Below, one piece after another: positions 7,443 to 18,800 of a DNA stretch of 64,000 nucleotides. This DNA is from Lentimicrobiaceae bacterium (lineage in GTDB: Bacteria > Bacteroidota > Bacteroidia > Bacteroidales > F082): positions 62,001 to 126,000 of the forward strand of contig SUWV01000002.1 in assembly GCA_015061315.1 (NCBI GenBank), in the 5' to 3' direction. The notes beneath the pieces are model-generated. The model searched no databases, was not told the origin of the DNA, and saw nothing but the letters and a program-made list of their open reading frames with translations. The stretch's first letter is position 1, and the number at the start of each line of letters is the position of its first letter. The position numbers were made by a program, and so were the translations under genes.

Positions 7443-9209
7443 ATGAAGAAGGAAATAAAATTCAGTCTTGTTTACCGTGACATGTGGCAAAGTTCCGGTA
7501 AATATGTTCCACGTAAAGACCAATTAGAACAGATAGCACCTATTATTATTAAGATGGGTTGTTTCGACCGCGTCGAGTCTAACGGTGGTGCAGCAGAGCA
7601 AGTCAACTTACTTTATGGTGAAAACCCTAACCATTCTGTCAGAGCATTCACCGCAGCATTACACAAAGGCGGCATCGAATGTCACATGCTCGACCGTGCC
7701 CTCAACGCTCTCCGTATGAACCCTGTCCCAGCCGACGTCCGTAAGCTTATGTATAAAGTGAAGAAAGCTCAAGGTGTCGACATCACACGTATCTTCTGCG
7801 GATTGAACGACGTCCGTAACATCATACCTTCAATACAATGGGCTAACGAAGCTGGCATGATTTCACAAGCTGCCATGAGTATCACCTACTCACCTGTTCA
7901 CACAGCAGAATATTATATCAACATGGCTGAGCAACTCATCCAAGCTGGCGCTAAAGAAATCGCATTGAAAGACATGGCAGGTGTAGGTCGTCCTTTCTCA
8001 TTAGGCAAGGTCGTTGCTGCCATCAAGAAACAACATCCAGAAATCAAGGTTCAATATCACGGTCACACAGGTCCAGGTCTCTCCATGGCTTCAATGCTTG
8101 AAGTAGCACAAGCAGGTGCCGACTACTTAGACGTAGCAATGGAACCACTCTCATGGGGTATGGTTCACCCTGACGTAATTTCAGTACAGGCTATGTTGAA
8201 AGACGCCGGTTTCTTGGTAAAAGACATCGACATGAATGCTTATATGGAAGCACGCGCCATGACACAAAGTTTCATCGACGACTTCCTCGGTTATTGGATT
8301 GACCCTCGCAACCGTTATCTCAACTCCTTGATGTTAGGCTGCGGACTCCCAGGCGGTATGATGGGTTCTCTCATGGCAGACCTCAAAGGCGTCCACGCTG
8401 CTATCAACATGAACCTTAAAAATAAAGGCGAGAAAGAACTCACAGAAGACGAACTCCTCGTTCAACTCTTCGATGAGGTACAGAATATTTGGCCAAAACT
8501 CGGCTATCCTCCGTTGGTAACTCCATTCAGCCAATATACAAAGAACATCGCTTTGATGAATCTCTATTCATTAAGTAAAGGCGACGCTCGTTATGAAAAC
8601 TCTATCGACCCTGCTGCATGGGGTATGATACTCGGCAAGGCTGGTCAGCTTCCAGGCGAGTTAGCTCCAGAAATCGTTGAGCTCGCTAAGAAGAAAGGTC
8701 TCGAGTTCTTCAACGGCAACCCACAAGACAACTATCCTGATGAGCTCCCACGTTTCCGTAAGGAGATGGAAGAAAACGGCTGGGATCTCGGTCCTGATGA
8801 AGAAGAGCTCTTTGAGTTTGCAATGCACGAGAAACAATATCGTGAATATAAATCAGGTGAGGCTAAACGTCGTTTCAACCAAGAGTTAGAAGAGAAGATG
8901 AAAGCCAAGTTCTCACAAGGCGGCGCCGACGTCAAGATTCCAGACCTGAGAGCTTTACGTCATCCTAACGCAGAACCTGTTGTGGCTCCTGTAGGCGGAA
9001 GAATACTTTGGGACATCGACTTCAACGACAAGTCAACAACACCAGCTGTCGGCACTACATATAAAGAAGGTGACATCATCGCTCAAATCCAAGCACCTTA
9101 CGGACAAGAGCCAGTGGTGGCATTATGGCCAGGTAAGATCGTCGAGGCTGTCGCTCCACAAGGTAAGCTTGTTGAGAAAGGCGAGACAATAGCGTTTATC
9201 GAGAAATAG
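7443..9209 (+). CDS. Oxaloacetate decarboxylase alpha / pyruvate carboxylase B-type protein without biotin lysine
   Basis: 588 residues. The N-terminal HMGL-like carboxyltransferase barrel has RDMWQS (family RDxxQS), GLNDVRNI, ALKDMAGVG (conserved lysine-aspartate motif) and the metal-binding HGHT segment, then a PYC_OADA-type conserved domain. The last about 80 residues look like a biotinyl/lipoyl domain (VVAPVGGRI... PGKIVEAVAPQGKLVEKGETIAFI). Where biotin-accepting proteins have EAMKM this one has QAPYG, so Tyr553 sits at the lysine position. In the family the carboxyltransferase moves CO2 between carboxybiotin and pyruvate or oxaloacetate. Here the biotin would have to come from another protein, or the reaction differs. 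It has its own terminator and no carboxylase partner genes nearby. Confidence 0.82.
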   Translation: MKKEIKFSLVYRDMWQSSGKYVPRKDQLEQIAPIIIKMGCFDRVESNGGAAEQVNLLYGENPNHSVRAFTAALHKGGIECHMLDRALNALRMNPVPADVRKLMYKVKKAQGVDITRIFCGLNDVRNIIPSIQWANEAGMISQAAMSITYSPVHTAEYYINMAEQLIQAGAKEIALKDMAGVGRPFSLGKVVAAIKKQHPEIKVQYHGHTGPGLSMASMLEVAQAGADYLDVAMEPLSWGMVHPDVISVQAMLKDAGFLVKDIDMNAYMEARAMTQSFIDDFLGYWIDPRNRYLNSLMLGCGLPGGMMGSLMADLKGVHAAINMNLKNKGEKELTEDELLVQLFDEVQNIWPKLGYPPLVTPFSQYTKNIALMNLYSLSKGDARYENSIDPAAWGMILGKAGQLPGELAPEIVELAKKKGLEFFNGNPQDNYPDELPRFRKEMEENGWDLGPDEEELFEFAMHEKQYREYKSGEAKRRFNQELEEKMKAKFSQGGADVKIPDLRALRHPNAEPVVAPVGGRILWDIDFNDKSTTPAVGTTYKEGDIIAQIQAPYGQEPVVALWPGKIVEAVAPQGKLVEKGETIAFIEK

Positions 9210-9325
9210 TCCGCGAAAAATTTTGTCCGCGAAATTGCGCGAATGAACACGAAAAGGTTTGTCCGCGAAATTGCGCGAATTGACACGAAAAAATTTGTCC
9301 ACTAATGGACGCGAAATAACACGAA
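9208..9325. repeat. cgcgaa-type tandem repeat
   Basis: Three imperfect copies of a unit of about 35 nt containing 'gtccgcgaaattgcgcgaa' and 'acacgaaaa' follow the carboxyltransferase stop. The family is distinct from the other word arrays and is found only here in this window. Confidence 0.7.
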
Positions 9326-9330
9326 AGGGG

Positions 9331-9366
9331 AGAGGCTGTCGTAATTGACGGTCTCTTCTTTTTTTT
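9331..9366 (+). terminator. Rho-independent terminator of the carboxyltransferase gene
   Basis: AGAGGCTGTC and GACGGTCTCT pair over ten positions with wobbles, followed by a T-rich run at 9357-9366. Confidence 0.85.
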
Positions 9367-9449
9367 ATGTCTACGGACAATTAATGATACACCTTATTAA
9401 TTAATATATAATATCAACCTAATTGAATAGACACACCTACAAACATTCT

Positions 9450-9640
9450 TCATTTTTAATTCTTCATTCTCCATTCTCCATTCTCCATTCATACGGCGTT
9501 GCCATACGTTATATATGTATAAGCCCTTCAGGCTACTCGGTATTCATTCTTCATTCATACGGCGTTGCCATACGCTATATATGTATAAGCCCTTCAGGCT
9601 ACTCGGTAATTCTTCATTCTTCATTCTTCATTCTCAATTA
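9450..9640. repeat. Repeat block: ttcattc arrays and a 66-nt tandem pair
   Basis: 'cattctt/cattctc' words flank two copies, 66 nt apart (starting 9490 and 9556), of a unit that begins catacggcgttgccatacg and contains the small hairpin AGCCcTTCAGGCT. The two copies are nearly identical. The same unit occurs as another tandem pair at 30486-30610 and once at 45704-45763. The open frame across this block has a low-complexity translation and is not a gene. Confidence 0.85.
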
Positions 9641-9641
9641 A

Positions 9642-9660
9642 TTTTTTTTTTCCCCCCCCC
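9642..9660. repeat. T10-C9 homopolymer tract upstream of the giant surface gene
   Basis: Ten T followed by nine C in otherwise AT-rich DNA, about 57 nt before the -7 box and 220 nt before the start codon of the 3,777-residue protein. It is the only long C/G run I see in the window. Tracts like this are typical sites of slipped-strand length change. Confidence 0.85.
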
Positions 9661-9697
9661 GAACGATTTTTTTTGAAAAAGTTAATATTTATTAACA

Positions 9698-9724
9698 TTT
9701 GTATTGAAATTTATTTTACTTTTG
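9698..9724 (+). promoter_or_regulatory. Possible promoter of the giant surface gene (suboptimal spacing)
   Basis: TACTTTTG at 9717-9724 is a good -7 box. The nearest upstream TTTG (9698-9701) is only 15 nt away rather than 19-21. A leader of about 155 nt with repeated 'gaaagttaaata' words follows. Confidence 0.45.
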
Positions 9725-9879
9725 TAGGTTGATAGAGGTGTATAGGTATATACTGTATATCAAGAAGAAAGTTAAATATGTTAGGAGTTTGGGACTGTGA
9801 TTAGTAGTTCTTGAACTTATTGGATAGAGAAAGTTAAATAAATAAAGTTAAATAAATTAATATTAAAAACTAATTACGT

Positions 9880-12800
9880 ATGGGAAAGAAGTATCTACTC
9901 ATGACGTTCCTCGTAGCCATTATTGGCTTTTGTGGAACAAGTTTGTCGGCGCAGAATGTTGCCAAAGTTGGTAACACCGAGTATGCGACAATTGACAAGG
10001 CTATTGCCGCATGGACAAACAACACGACTCTCACACTTCTGGCTGATGTTACATTGTCGGATGTGATTAAACTAAGTTCTACCGAGTATCATATCTTGGA
10101 TCTCGGTACTTATACCATGACGGCAGCATCTGGTAAGGATGCTATCCAATATGTGGTTAACGGCAGATCTTCTGCCAGCTATGCATTGGATATTAAGGCT
10201 GATGCTGTTAATCCTGGCGGTATTACTGCAACAGGAGGATCTGTTGTCCGTCATACTAAGCCAATGACGAATGCTCCAAGTAAAGACCGTCCAATTACAA
10301 GATTCTATGGCGGCGTTTTCAATGCTTCTTATGTAGTAAGACAAGGAGGAACATTTGGTGCTGGATATACTGGTGCTTCAGCTCCGCACTTCTACTTTTA
10401 TGACGGTGAATACAACGGAACTATCTACACCAATCGTTCTATCGTTCAATTCCATGGTGGCGTGTTCAATGGTAGTATTCAAATGTCTGTTGATTCTTCT
10501 TCATACGGTTTAGTTGCAGGTGGAACATTCAAAAACCTTTCAAATTCGATGGGTTCTGCTTTAAACAGCGATAAATTCACTATCGGTTCTGCTAAAGGTG
10601 TATATGATAAGGAAGTATATATTGACGATAACGGCAATTATGTAGTTGCTGCTACTGAGCCAGCACAAGGTATTGAAGCTGACGTTGCTAAAACTCCAGG
10701 AACCAATGATTATTTGGCTTATAGTAAAGTAGCAACCGAAGGTCAGTTGGGTTATACTGATGTTTATACAGCATTAGAAAAAAACACTTCAGCTACGGTT
10801 ACAGTCTACGTTGAAGAACTTGATTTAGAAGACAGCAACTTCAAAGGCACCATCGTTGTTCCTGAAAATAGCACAATAACTATAACTAATGCTCCGGAGG
10901 GACTTAAAGTTACTGATGAAGAGGGTAATGAACTTACATCAAGTGAAAATGGTGAATATACTACTATAGTTCCTGTAGAAGTTGCAACATACGATGAACT
11001 CGTTGCTGCTTTAGCAAATGGTGGTGTAATTAAACTTACTGCTGATATTACAGTTGATACTAAAATCACTGCTGTAGATGGTACTGTGATTGACTTGAAT
11101 GACAATACTCTCTACGTAAACGTTGAAAATTCCTATTATGATAATGTAATTATCAAAAACGGCAATATCGTTTTAGGTAAAGATGATGTTCATGTTTGTG
11201 ATGGTTATTTCTTAGTAAATGCAGGTAAGACATTAGAACTTAACGGTGTTAATGTAAGTTCTTCTGCTGAAGGCATTAAAGGTTATGCTGTATTCCATCT
11301 TAAAACCGGAGCTAACCTTGACCTTATCAACAGCACATTGAATATCGCTGATAATGAATATACAGCTGGATATATCGTTTATGCAGGTGAAGAAACTGCT
11401 ACTGTTGATGTTACTGGAACTACTATTACAGGTAGCAAAGTAAATGGTATCGTTCACGCTACAACTGTAATTGATGAATCTACAGTTACTCTTACTAATG
11501 TAGTAGAGCACGGTATCAACCGTTCAGGTGTAACAATTGACGATTCTAATGTCACTATTTCTGGTGGTACAGGACGTGGTATCACAGCACAACACGGACC
11601 TCTTAATATCACTGGAAATTCCGTTGTGTCAATCAGTGAAATGGGCGAAGCTACAATAGAACTTCGCAACAATCAAAATCTTACTGTAGAAGAAACCGCC
11701 ACAGTAACAGTTGATGCTGCTGTAAACAACACCACTTCAGGAACTATTACAGGCAATGTAATCATTGATGCAAGTGTAGGTAAAGTAGCTAAGATTGGTG
11801 ATACCTATTACAAAACTCTCCAAGAAGCTATAGACGCTTGTGAGGGTGAGAATAACCTTATCACTCTTCTTAACGACATTACTTTTGAAAGCGACCTTAA
11901 CAATGCAGCAAAAGGTTACTTCAATATCGCTGATGGAAAGAACGTTGTCCTCGATATGAACGGCAAGACTATCAATGTTACAGATAAATCTACAGGCAAC
12001 TTCATTGTTTTCTATAACTACGGCGAATTTACTATAGCTAATGGTACGATTAACCTTACTTCAACCAACGACCGTGAATGGAATGCAGAGTCTGCAATAT
12101 TCCTTAATCGTGGCGGTATCTTCAATATAGAAAACGGTAAATACACTCACAATGGCGGTACCGCTATGGCTTTCGTCGTTGACAATAGCGGTAACTACTA
12201 TGGCGATGCCACTACCAATATTTATGAAAGAACATTACAAAGAAATACTGTAAAAACAACTCTTACATCTTCATATATAGCTATCCGTAACCGTATGGAA
12301 CAAAACACACATGGTGCAAGCGGTAAAGCTATATTGAATGTCGAAGGCGGTACTATCTCTGGTACAAGCAGAGCTATCTGGGCACAAGCTGCATCCACTT
12401 CAGAAACTGCACCTGCAACAGGTGAGATTAATGTTAAAGGTGGTAATATCGGTTTGATTGACACTCCTCGTAGCACTGGTGCTGTTTCTATGACAACAAT
12501 CTCTGGTGGTGAAGTAAGCGCTTTCAAAGGTGAAGCTGGAGAACTGACAGTTACAGGAGGTACACTTAATGAAGTGACGCTTTTAACAGCAGCAGGCGAA
12601 ACCGTTGATGATTACGTTGTTAATGAAGACGGTCTCTACGTTCAAGCAGTAGCTAAAATCGGTGAGACAAGCTATGAAACGCTCCAGGCAGCTGTAGATG
12701 CAGTACAGAACGACCAGACAATCACTCTGCTTGCCGATGCTGCAGAAGATGTGACTATCCCTGCAGGTGTTACCTTCAACGGTAACGGCAAGGCTGTTGG

Positions 12801-15800
12801 CAATATTAAAGCTGCAGGTACCATTACCTTCAACGGCCATACCAAGGCTACGTCGTTTAATGTGGAGAATACTAACACAACAATAAATATTGTTGAGGGT
12901 GCTTGCCTCGAGATTACAGGTACTGGTAGAATGGTAATTGGTCATGGCTGTACATTCAATATCACCGGTTCTATTGCCGACGATGCAGCTAAGACTGCTA
13001 ATGTAGCAGACCTTACACCTTCTCTTATCATGCCAGGCGCATCATTCACAGGTGCTGGCGTTACTTTCAATGTAACCAATGCTTATATAAAGACTACTGC
13101 TTCTTATTGCAGCAGCAGCAAGAGTGCAAGTAGCACATTCGATTTCGATATTAAGAACAGTATCTGGGAACAGTTCGGCAAGCTTGCATTTGAGTCTCAG
13201 TCTGTAAATGCAACTGTCAACTTTGACCTCGAGAACAGTGTGCTCACAACTACAAGTCACCTTGTATTCGGTGTAAGCCGTGGTGAGGTTGTTATCGACA
13301 ACTCTAACGTTAACGTAGGCACATCACGTCAGATTGAGAACCAGAGCACAATGACCATCAAGAATGGTTCGGTTGTGAACGGTGCTGTTGCTACAAGTTC
13401 TAATGCAATCAACCCCGGTACTATCATTGTTGAAAATGCAACATACGCTGTTACTGGTGAATTCTCTGGTGCTGCTGTAGGTACAGGTAACCTCATCATC
13501 AAGAAGGGGGCAAATGTTTCTGTAGGTTCTATCAAAGCAGGTGCTAACGTTACAGTTGATGCTGAGGGTATGGCTGCTGGCGACGAGATTAACTTCACAG
13601 CAGACCTTTCTCAGTTTACTGGTACACTCTCTGTAATCAACAACGACAAGCTCGAGGCTAAGATTGTTGACGGCAAGATTGTACTTGCTGCTAAGCCTGT
13701 TGCTAAGATTGGCGATGTAGAATATGCAACTCTTAAAGGAGCTATTGCAGAAGTAGAAGAGGGCCAGACTATTGAATTCTTAGCTGGTACCATAGAAGAG
13801 GGTACTATCAAACTTCCTGCAACTCTTAAAAATGTTACCTTCAAGGGTGCAGCAGACAATACTTCAATTCTTAAGGATATGACAATCATGGCATCTGATG
13901 GAAACTCCTTCAGTTATATCGGTCTTACATTTGATGGTATCCAATTTGACAACTCTCGTATAGTGTTTACAGGTTGGAGAAATGGCGAAGAGACTATTGA
14001 AGATCTTACAATTACTAACTGTATTGTCAAAAATCTTTATGATGATACAAACATGGCATTCCTCCATATAAATAAGGGAGCAAGTGAACCTGTTAAAAAT
14101 CTCACATTTACTAATAACGTACTTGATGGTGTTACAGGAGGATCAAAGTCTGGTATCTACTCTGTAAATACTGGTAAAGTAATCATCAAAGGCAACACAT
14201 TTAACAATATAGTATTCCGTCCAGCTCTCGTCCAGCTCTCAGATTGTGATGGTATTGTAGATAATGTAGAAATTTCTAACAATGAAATCTCAAATACTAC
14301 TCGTTTGCAGGTATACGGTACTGAGGTTGACAACGGAGACGGGACATATACTCCAACTGGTACAGATGAACTTGCAGTTAAAATAAATAATAACATATTC
14401 AAGAATATCTCAGGATACTATATCTGTACATGGGGTATTAATGGCGATTATGATATTTCTAAAAATTATTACGATTCTGATAATCTCAGTGAAAAGATAT
14501 ATTGGAACAATGAAAAACCATCTACTGTTAATGGCCTTTACGAGCTCGGTGTATATCCAGTATACACAGAACTAAATGATGACGGTACTATAAATATAGA
14601 AAGTGCATTCACTCCAGAGCTTAACTATGTGGCACAGGTTGGTGAAACTAATTATATTAATCTTGCTGATGCAGTAGAAGCTGTTAAGACAAACGGTGGA
14701 ACACTTACACTTCTTGACGATGTATCTGAGAGCCTTACTTTCAATACTGAAGATAAGACTCCTCTTGCATCTCCTATTGAGATTATTATTAACCTTAATG
14801 GTAAAACTGTTACAAGTGAAGAATCTACCCTTTGGGTATCTGATGGATATGTTGTAACTGTTAAGGATGAAACTGGTGAAGGTAAGATTATTACAACATC
14901 AGGTAGTGATGAGGCATTTGCTATTGCACGTGGAGGTAAGATAATCCTTGAGAGCGGTAATGTTGTTGGTGTTGGCTACGGCGTTTATCTCTATAACGGT
15001 GGCGCAACAGGTGAAGAAGAACTTGTTGTTAACGGCGGTACTATAGAGGTTCCTAACGGCGGTACAGCAATCGCTATTGGTAATGGTAAGGTAACAGTTA
15101 ATAATGGTAAGGTTATCTGTAACAAGACTCCTAATGGTGAAGGCTGGAATACCTACGTATATGAAAATGGTACTCTCGAAATCAAAGGTGGTGAGTTCCT
15201 TGGTTCTATCGGTAATTTCGGTCGCACATCTATTTCAGGAGGTACATTCTCATATCCTGATGATCCTAACGATGGATTCAATGATGAACACCTTGCAGCT
15301 GGTTATACCACAGAAATAAATGCTGACGGCTCTATCAAAGTTGTGGCTCTTCCAGCAGCTCCAGATGGATTCGTATGGGTAAATAATTATGAGCAACTTG
15401 TAGCAGCTCTTGAAAATGATAACGCAAAAGTTATCATGGCTAATGATATTATTGGTGATGCAACTCAATCTAGTGGATACGGTAAGGCTGGCGTAGTTCT
15501 CAATGCAGGTGACATCCTCGACGGTAACAATAAAAAACTTACCATCAACGGAGCTAATACTACATGGGATTGCGCTGTTGCAATGCTTGGCGGTGAGGTT
15601 AGGAACCTTACTATATCTGGTGCATTCCGCGGTGTATTTATGCCAGGTGCTAATGGCAATGTCTTAATTGATAACTGTGTATTTGACGGCGTAACTTACA
15701 CCTTTAACTCCGATGCTGGTAGTACTGATTATTCTGTAACTATTAAGGAATCTGAACTTAATGGTTGGACAAGTTTCTCTAATGTACATGGTTCTGTAAC

Positions 15801-18800
15801 ATTTGAGAATTGTATATTTGATAAGGGTAATGATTATGCACGTTGTGTTCCATATCAAGAGACTACATTCGTAGGTTGTGACTTTGCAGAAGGATTCACA
15901 GTTAATACGGCAACTGTTGAAGATAACGATCTCCTCACATTTAATGGTTGTACTTACGCAGGTGAGCCTATCTCTGCTGAAAATGGTATGGATATGTTCT
16001 ACAATGGAGGTGAGGTCCTTGTTGATGGCGAAAGCATTGACTACACAAGATGCGCTCAAATTGTAAGAGGTGAAGAAACTCTTCAGTTCATAACTCTCCA
16101 AGCAGCTATCAACGCAGCTCAAGAAAATGAGACCATCACTCTTCTTATAGATACAGAATTGTCAGAGATGATAACAATACCTAATGGTAAAACTGTCGTC
16201 CTCGACCTCAATGGCAAGACAATCACAGGTACAGATAATACATCTAAGAACTTCAGCATTATCAATAACCGTGGTAACTTGACAATAACTGATAGCAGCG
16301 ATCCTTCAACAGGTAAAATTACTCTCACTGCTACTATCGACAGTGACTGGAGCAGATATTCAGCTGTTATAGCTAACAACCCTGGTGGTAAGCTCACTAT
16401 CGAAGCTGGTACATTAGAACACCTCGGTGGTACTGACATGGCTTACGGTATCGACAACCTCACCAATGGTAAAGGTACATACGCTGAGACTGTTATCAAT
16501 GGTGGTTATATCAAATCTACTTATCGTGGTATCCGTCAGTTCCTCAACGGCGTTGAAGCACAAAACATCTTGACAGTAAATGGTGGTACTATAGAAGGTG
16601 CTAACAAGTCAATCTGGATGCAAGATCCAAATAAGAACGCTAACACAGGTACTTTGACAGTAGATGAAAAAGCAACACTTAAAGGTGATGTATATCTCTC
16701 CGCAACAGCCGGTTCAACAGAATGGCCTGTAGAAGTAAGCATCGCAGCTGCTGCATTGGCAGAAGGTTCAGAAGTTTTGACAAGCAATCTTCCTTTAGGC
16801 GTTGACGTACAGAATATAAACGGTACATACGGCAGAGTTAATGTAGTTGCTCAAATAGGTGACGTTAAATATCAATCTCTCGCTGCAGCTGTTTCTGCTG
16901 CTCAGAGCGGCGCAACTATCACATTGATGAACGGCGAGCACGAGTTGCCTTTGTTCGCTAACAAGGAACTGACCTTCGTGGGCGAGAGCAAGGATGGCGT
17001 TATTGTCAACGATGCTCCTGCTGCAGTAACACAGGGATGGAATGGTTCTACCTTCCACTTCGAGAACCTCACAGCCAAGGGTGCAACCGAAAACTATCAC
17101 GGTTTGGCAAACGGCGTAGTAGCTGTTACTTATAATAATTGTAACATCAACGGCTTGCGTTTCTTATATGCTACAGAAGGCGTCTCTTTCGACGGTTGTG
17201 CATTCAATGCTAACGGCGTTGAACATAGCTTCTGGACATACGGCGCAAGCAATGTCACAGTAACGAACAGTACATTCACTTACACCGACCGTGCTGTGAA
17301 CTGCTACAGCGAGAATGGTGCCGAGCACAAGACAGACATCACTTTCGAGGGATGCTCATTCACATACGCTGGCACTAACGACACTCCAGAAGGTGCAGTT
17401 GAAATCAACAGCGGTTCTGTTAAGTCTATCAATCTGACAATGAATGGCTGTACTGCTCCTGAGAAGGGTGCTATGTGGTTCAACTCTAAGTGGGACAGCA
17501 AGAATGGCGAGAACACAGTTGTCGTTGTTGACGATGTAAAGGTTTGGCCTTTTGCTGCTAAGATTGGCGAGACAGGTTATGCTTCACTTGCCGAGGCTCT
17601 CACAGCTGCACAGACTGCAAATCTTTCCGATGTTGAAATCACGATTGTAGGTGTGAACACACAAGAAACAGCCGATGATTTTAACCTCTATGAACAGACT
17701 GTATTTAACAATGTTACAATTAAACAGGATAATGGCAACAAACCATACTATGTTAAATGCATTTATTCAGGTAAGCGCTCAATTGCTGAAGGTCAGTTCG
17801 TTTTTGATGGTGTAAATGTTGTTATTACAGAACAATATATTACACAGTGCAAGACTGTTTTGAAGAACAATTCTGTTGTTAAGCGTACTGATGACGCTAA
17901 GAATTTCATCTACTATGCCGATATGTTCGTGGAGTCAGGTTCTAAGTACGACAGCCAGATTGATGACATTCTGGGCGGTAGCGTTACAGTAGATGGTGGT
18001 AGAACAGACGGAACTTATAATACAGAATTTGATCTCAGAAGCATATTCTTTGACGTAAGAACCGGTCAGGTGCTTACTGCAAAGAACGGAGCATATGTGA
18101 TTTTTAATGCAGCGAATGAAATCGGTCGCCTTACACTTAACGGAAAATTGTCTGTCCAGGCATCTAAGGTAGAGGTATTTAATAATATACCAATGGGTGA
18201 TGGTGCTGTCATAGAACTGGACACCAAGAGTTTGGTTTCAGCAAAAGTAATTACGGGTGCAGGTAAGATAGTTGTTGATGCTACTGGTTTTGCTGGAGAA
18301 GATGTAGAGGTAATTAATGCAGATATGAGTGGCTTCACCGGTACTATTGAAGTTATAGGCGATGCTACTTATGAAATTGTAGACAGCAAGGTTGTGATAA
18401 AGGCTCCTACTTACGTTGCCAAGGTTGGTGATGATTACTATGCCACTATCCAAGACGCTATCGATGCAGCAGTTACTGGTCAAACAGTTGTTCTTTTGGA
18501 AAATATTGAATTGACAGAAGCCGACTGTGTAGCTGGTGCTGATAGAAATGTATTGGTTGACGTTGCTGGCAAAGACATCACTCTTGACATGAACGAAAAG
18601 AAGATTTCTGTAACCCACATGGATGAATTCACAAACGACTACATCGTGGCTGTTATCCGTGTTGCTGACGGTGCAGGCCTTACTGTTACTGGTAACGGTA
18701 CTATCGAAGTGAATGTTCTCGCAGATAATCCTGATATCGCTTACATGTTCTGGAAACGCGGCACAACAGGTCACCTGACTATTCTGAACGGTACATTCCG

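Noticed and set aside
9423..9641. 72-residue open frame on the plus strand in the repeat block
   Set aside because: Its translation is only the repeat words read through twice (HSPFSILHSYGVAIRYI...); no start context or family match.
18238..18774. 178-residue minus-strand frame inside the giant gene (and others at 15664, 12583, 16119)
   Set aside because: They come from codon bias on the opposite strand (repeated GGT/ACT codons); translations are low-complexity and have no start signals.
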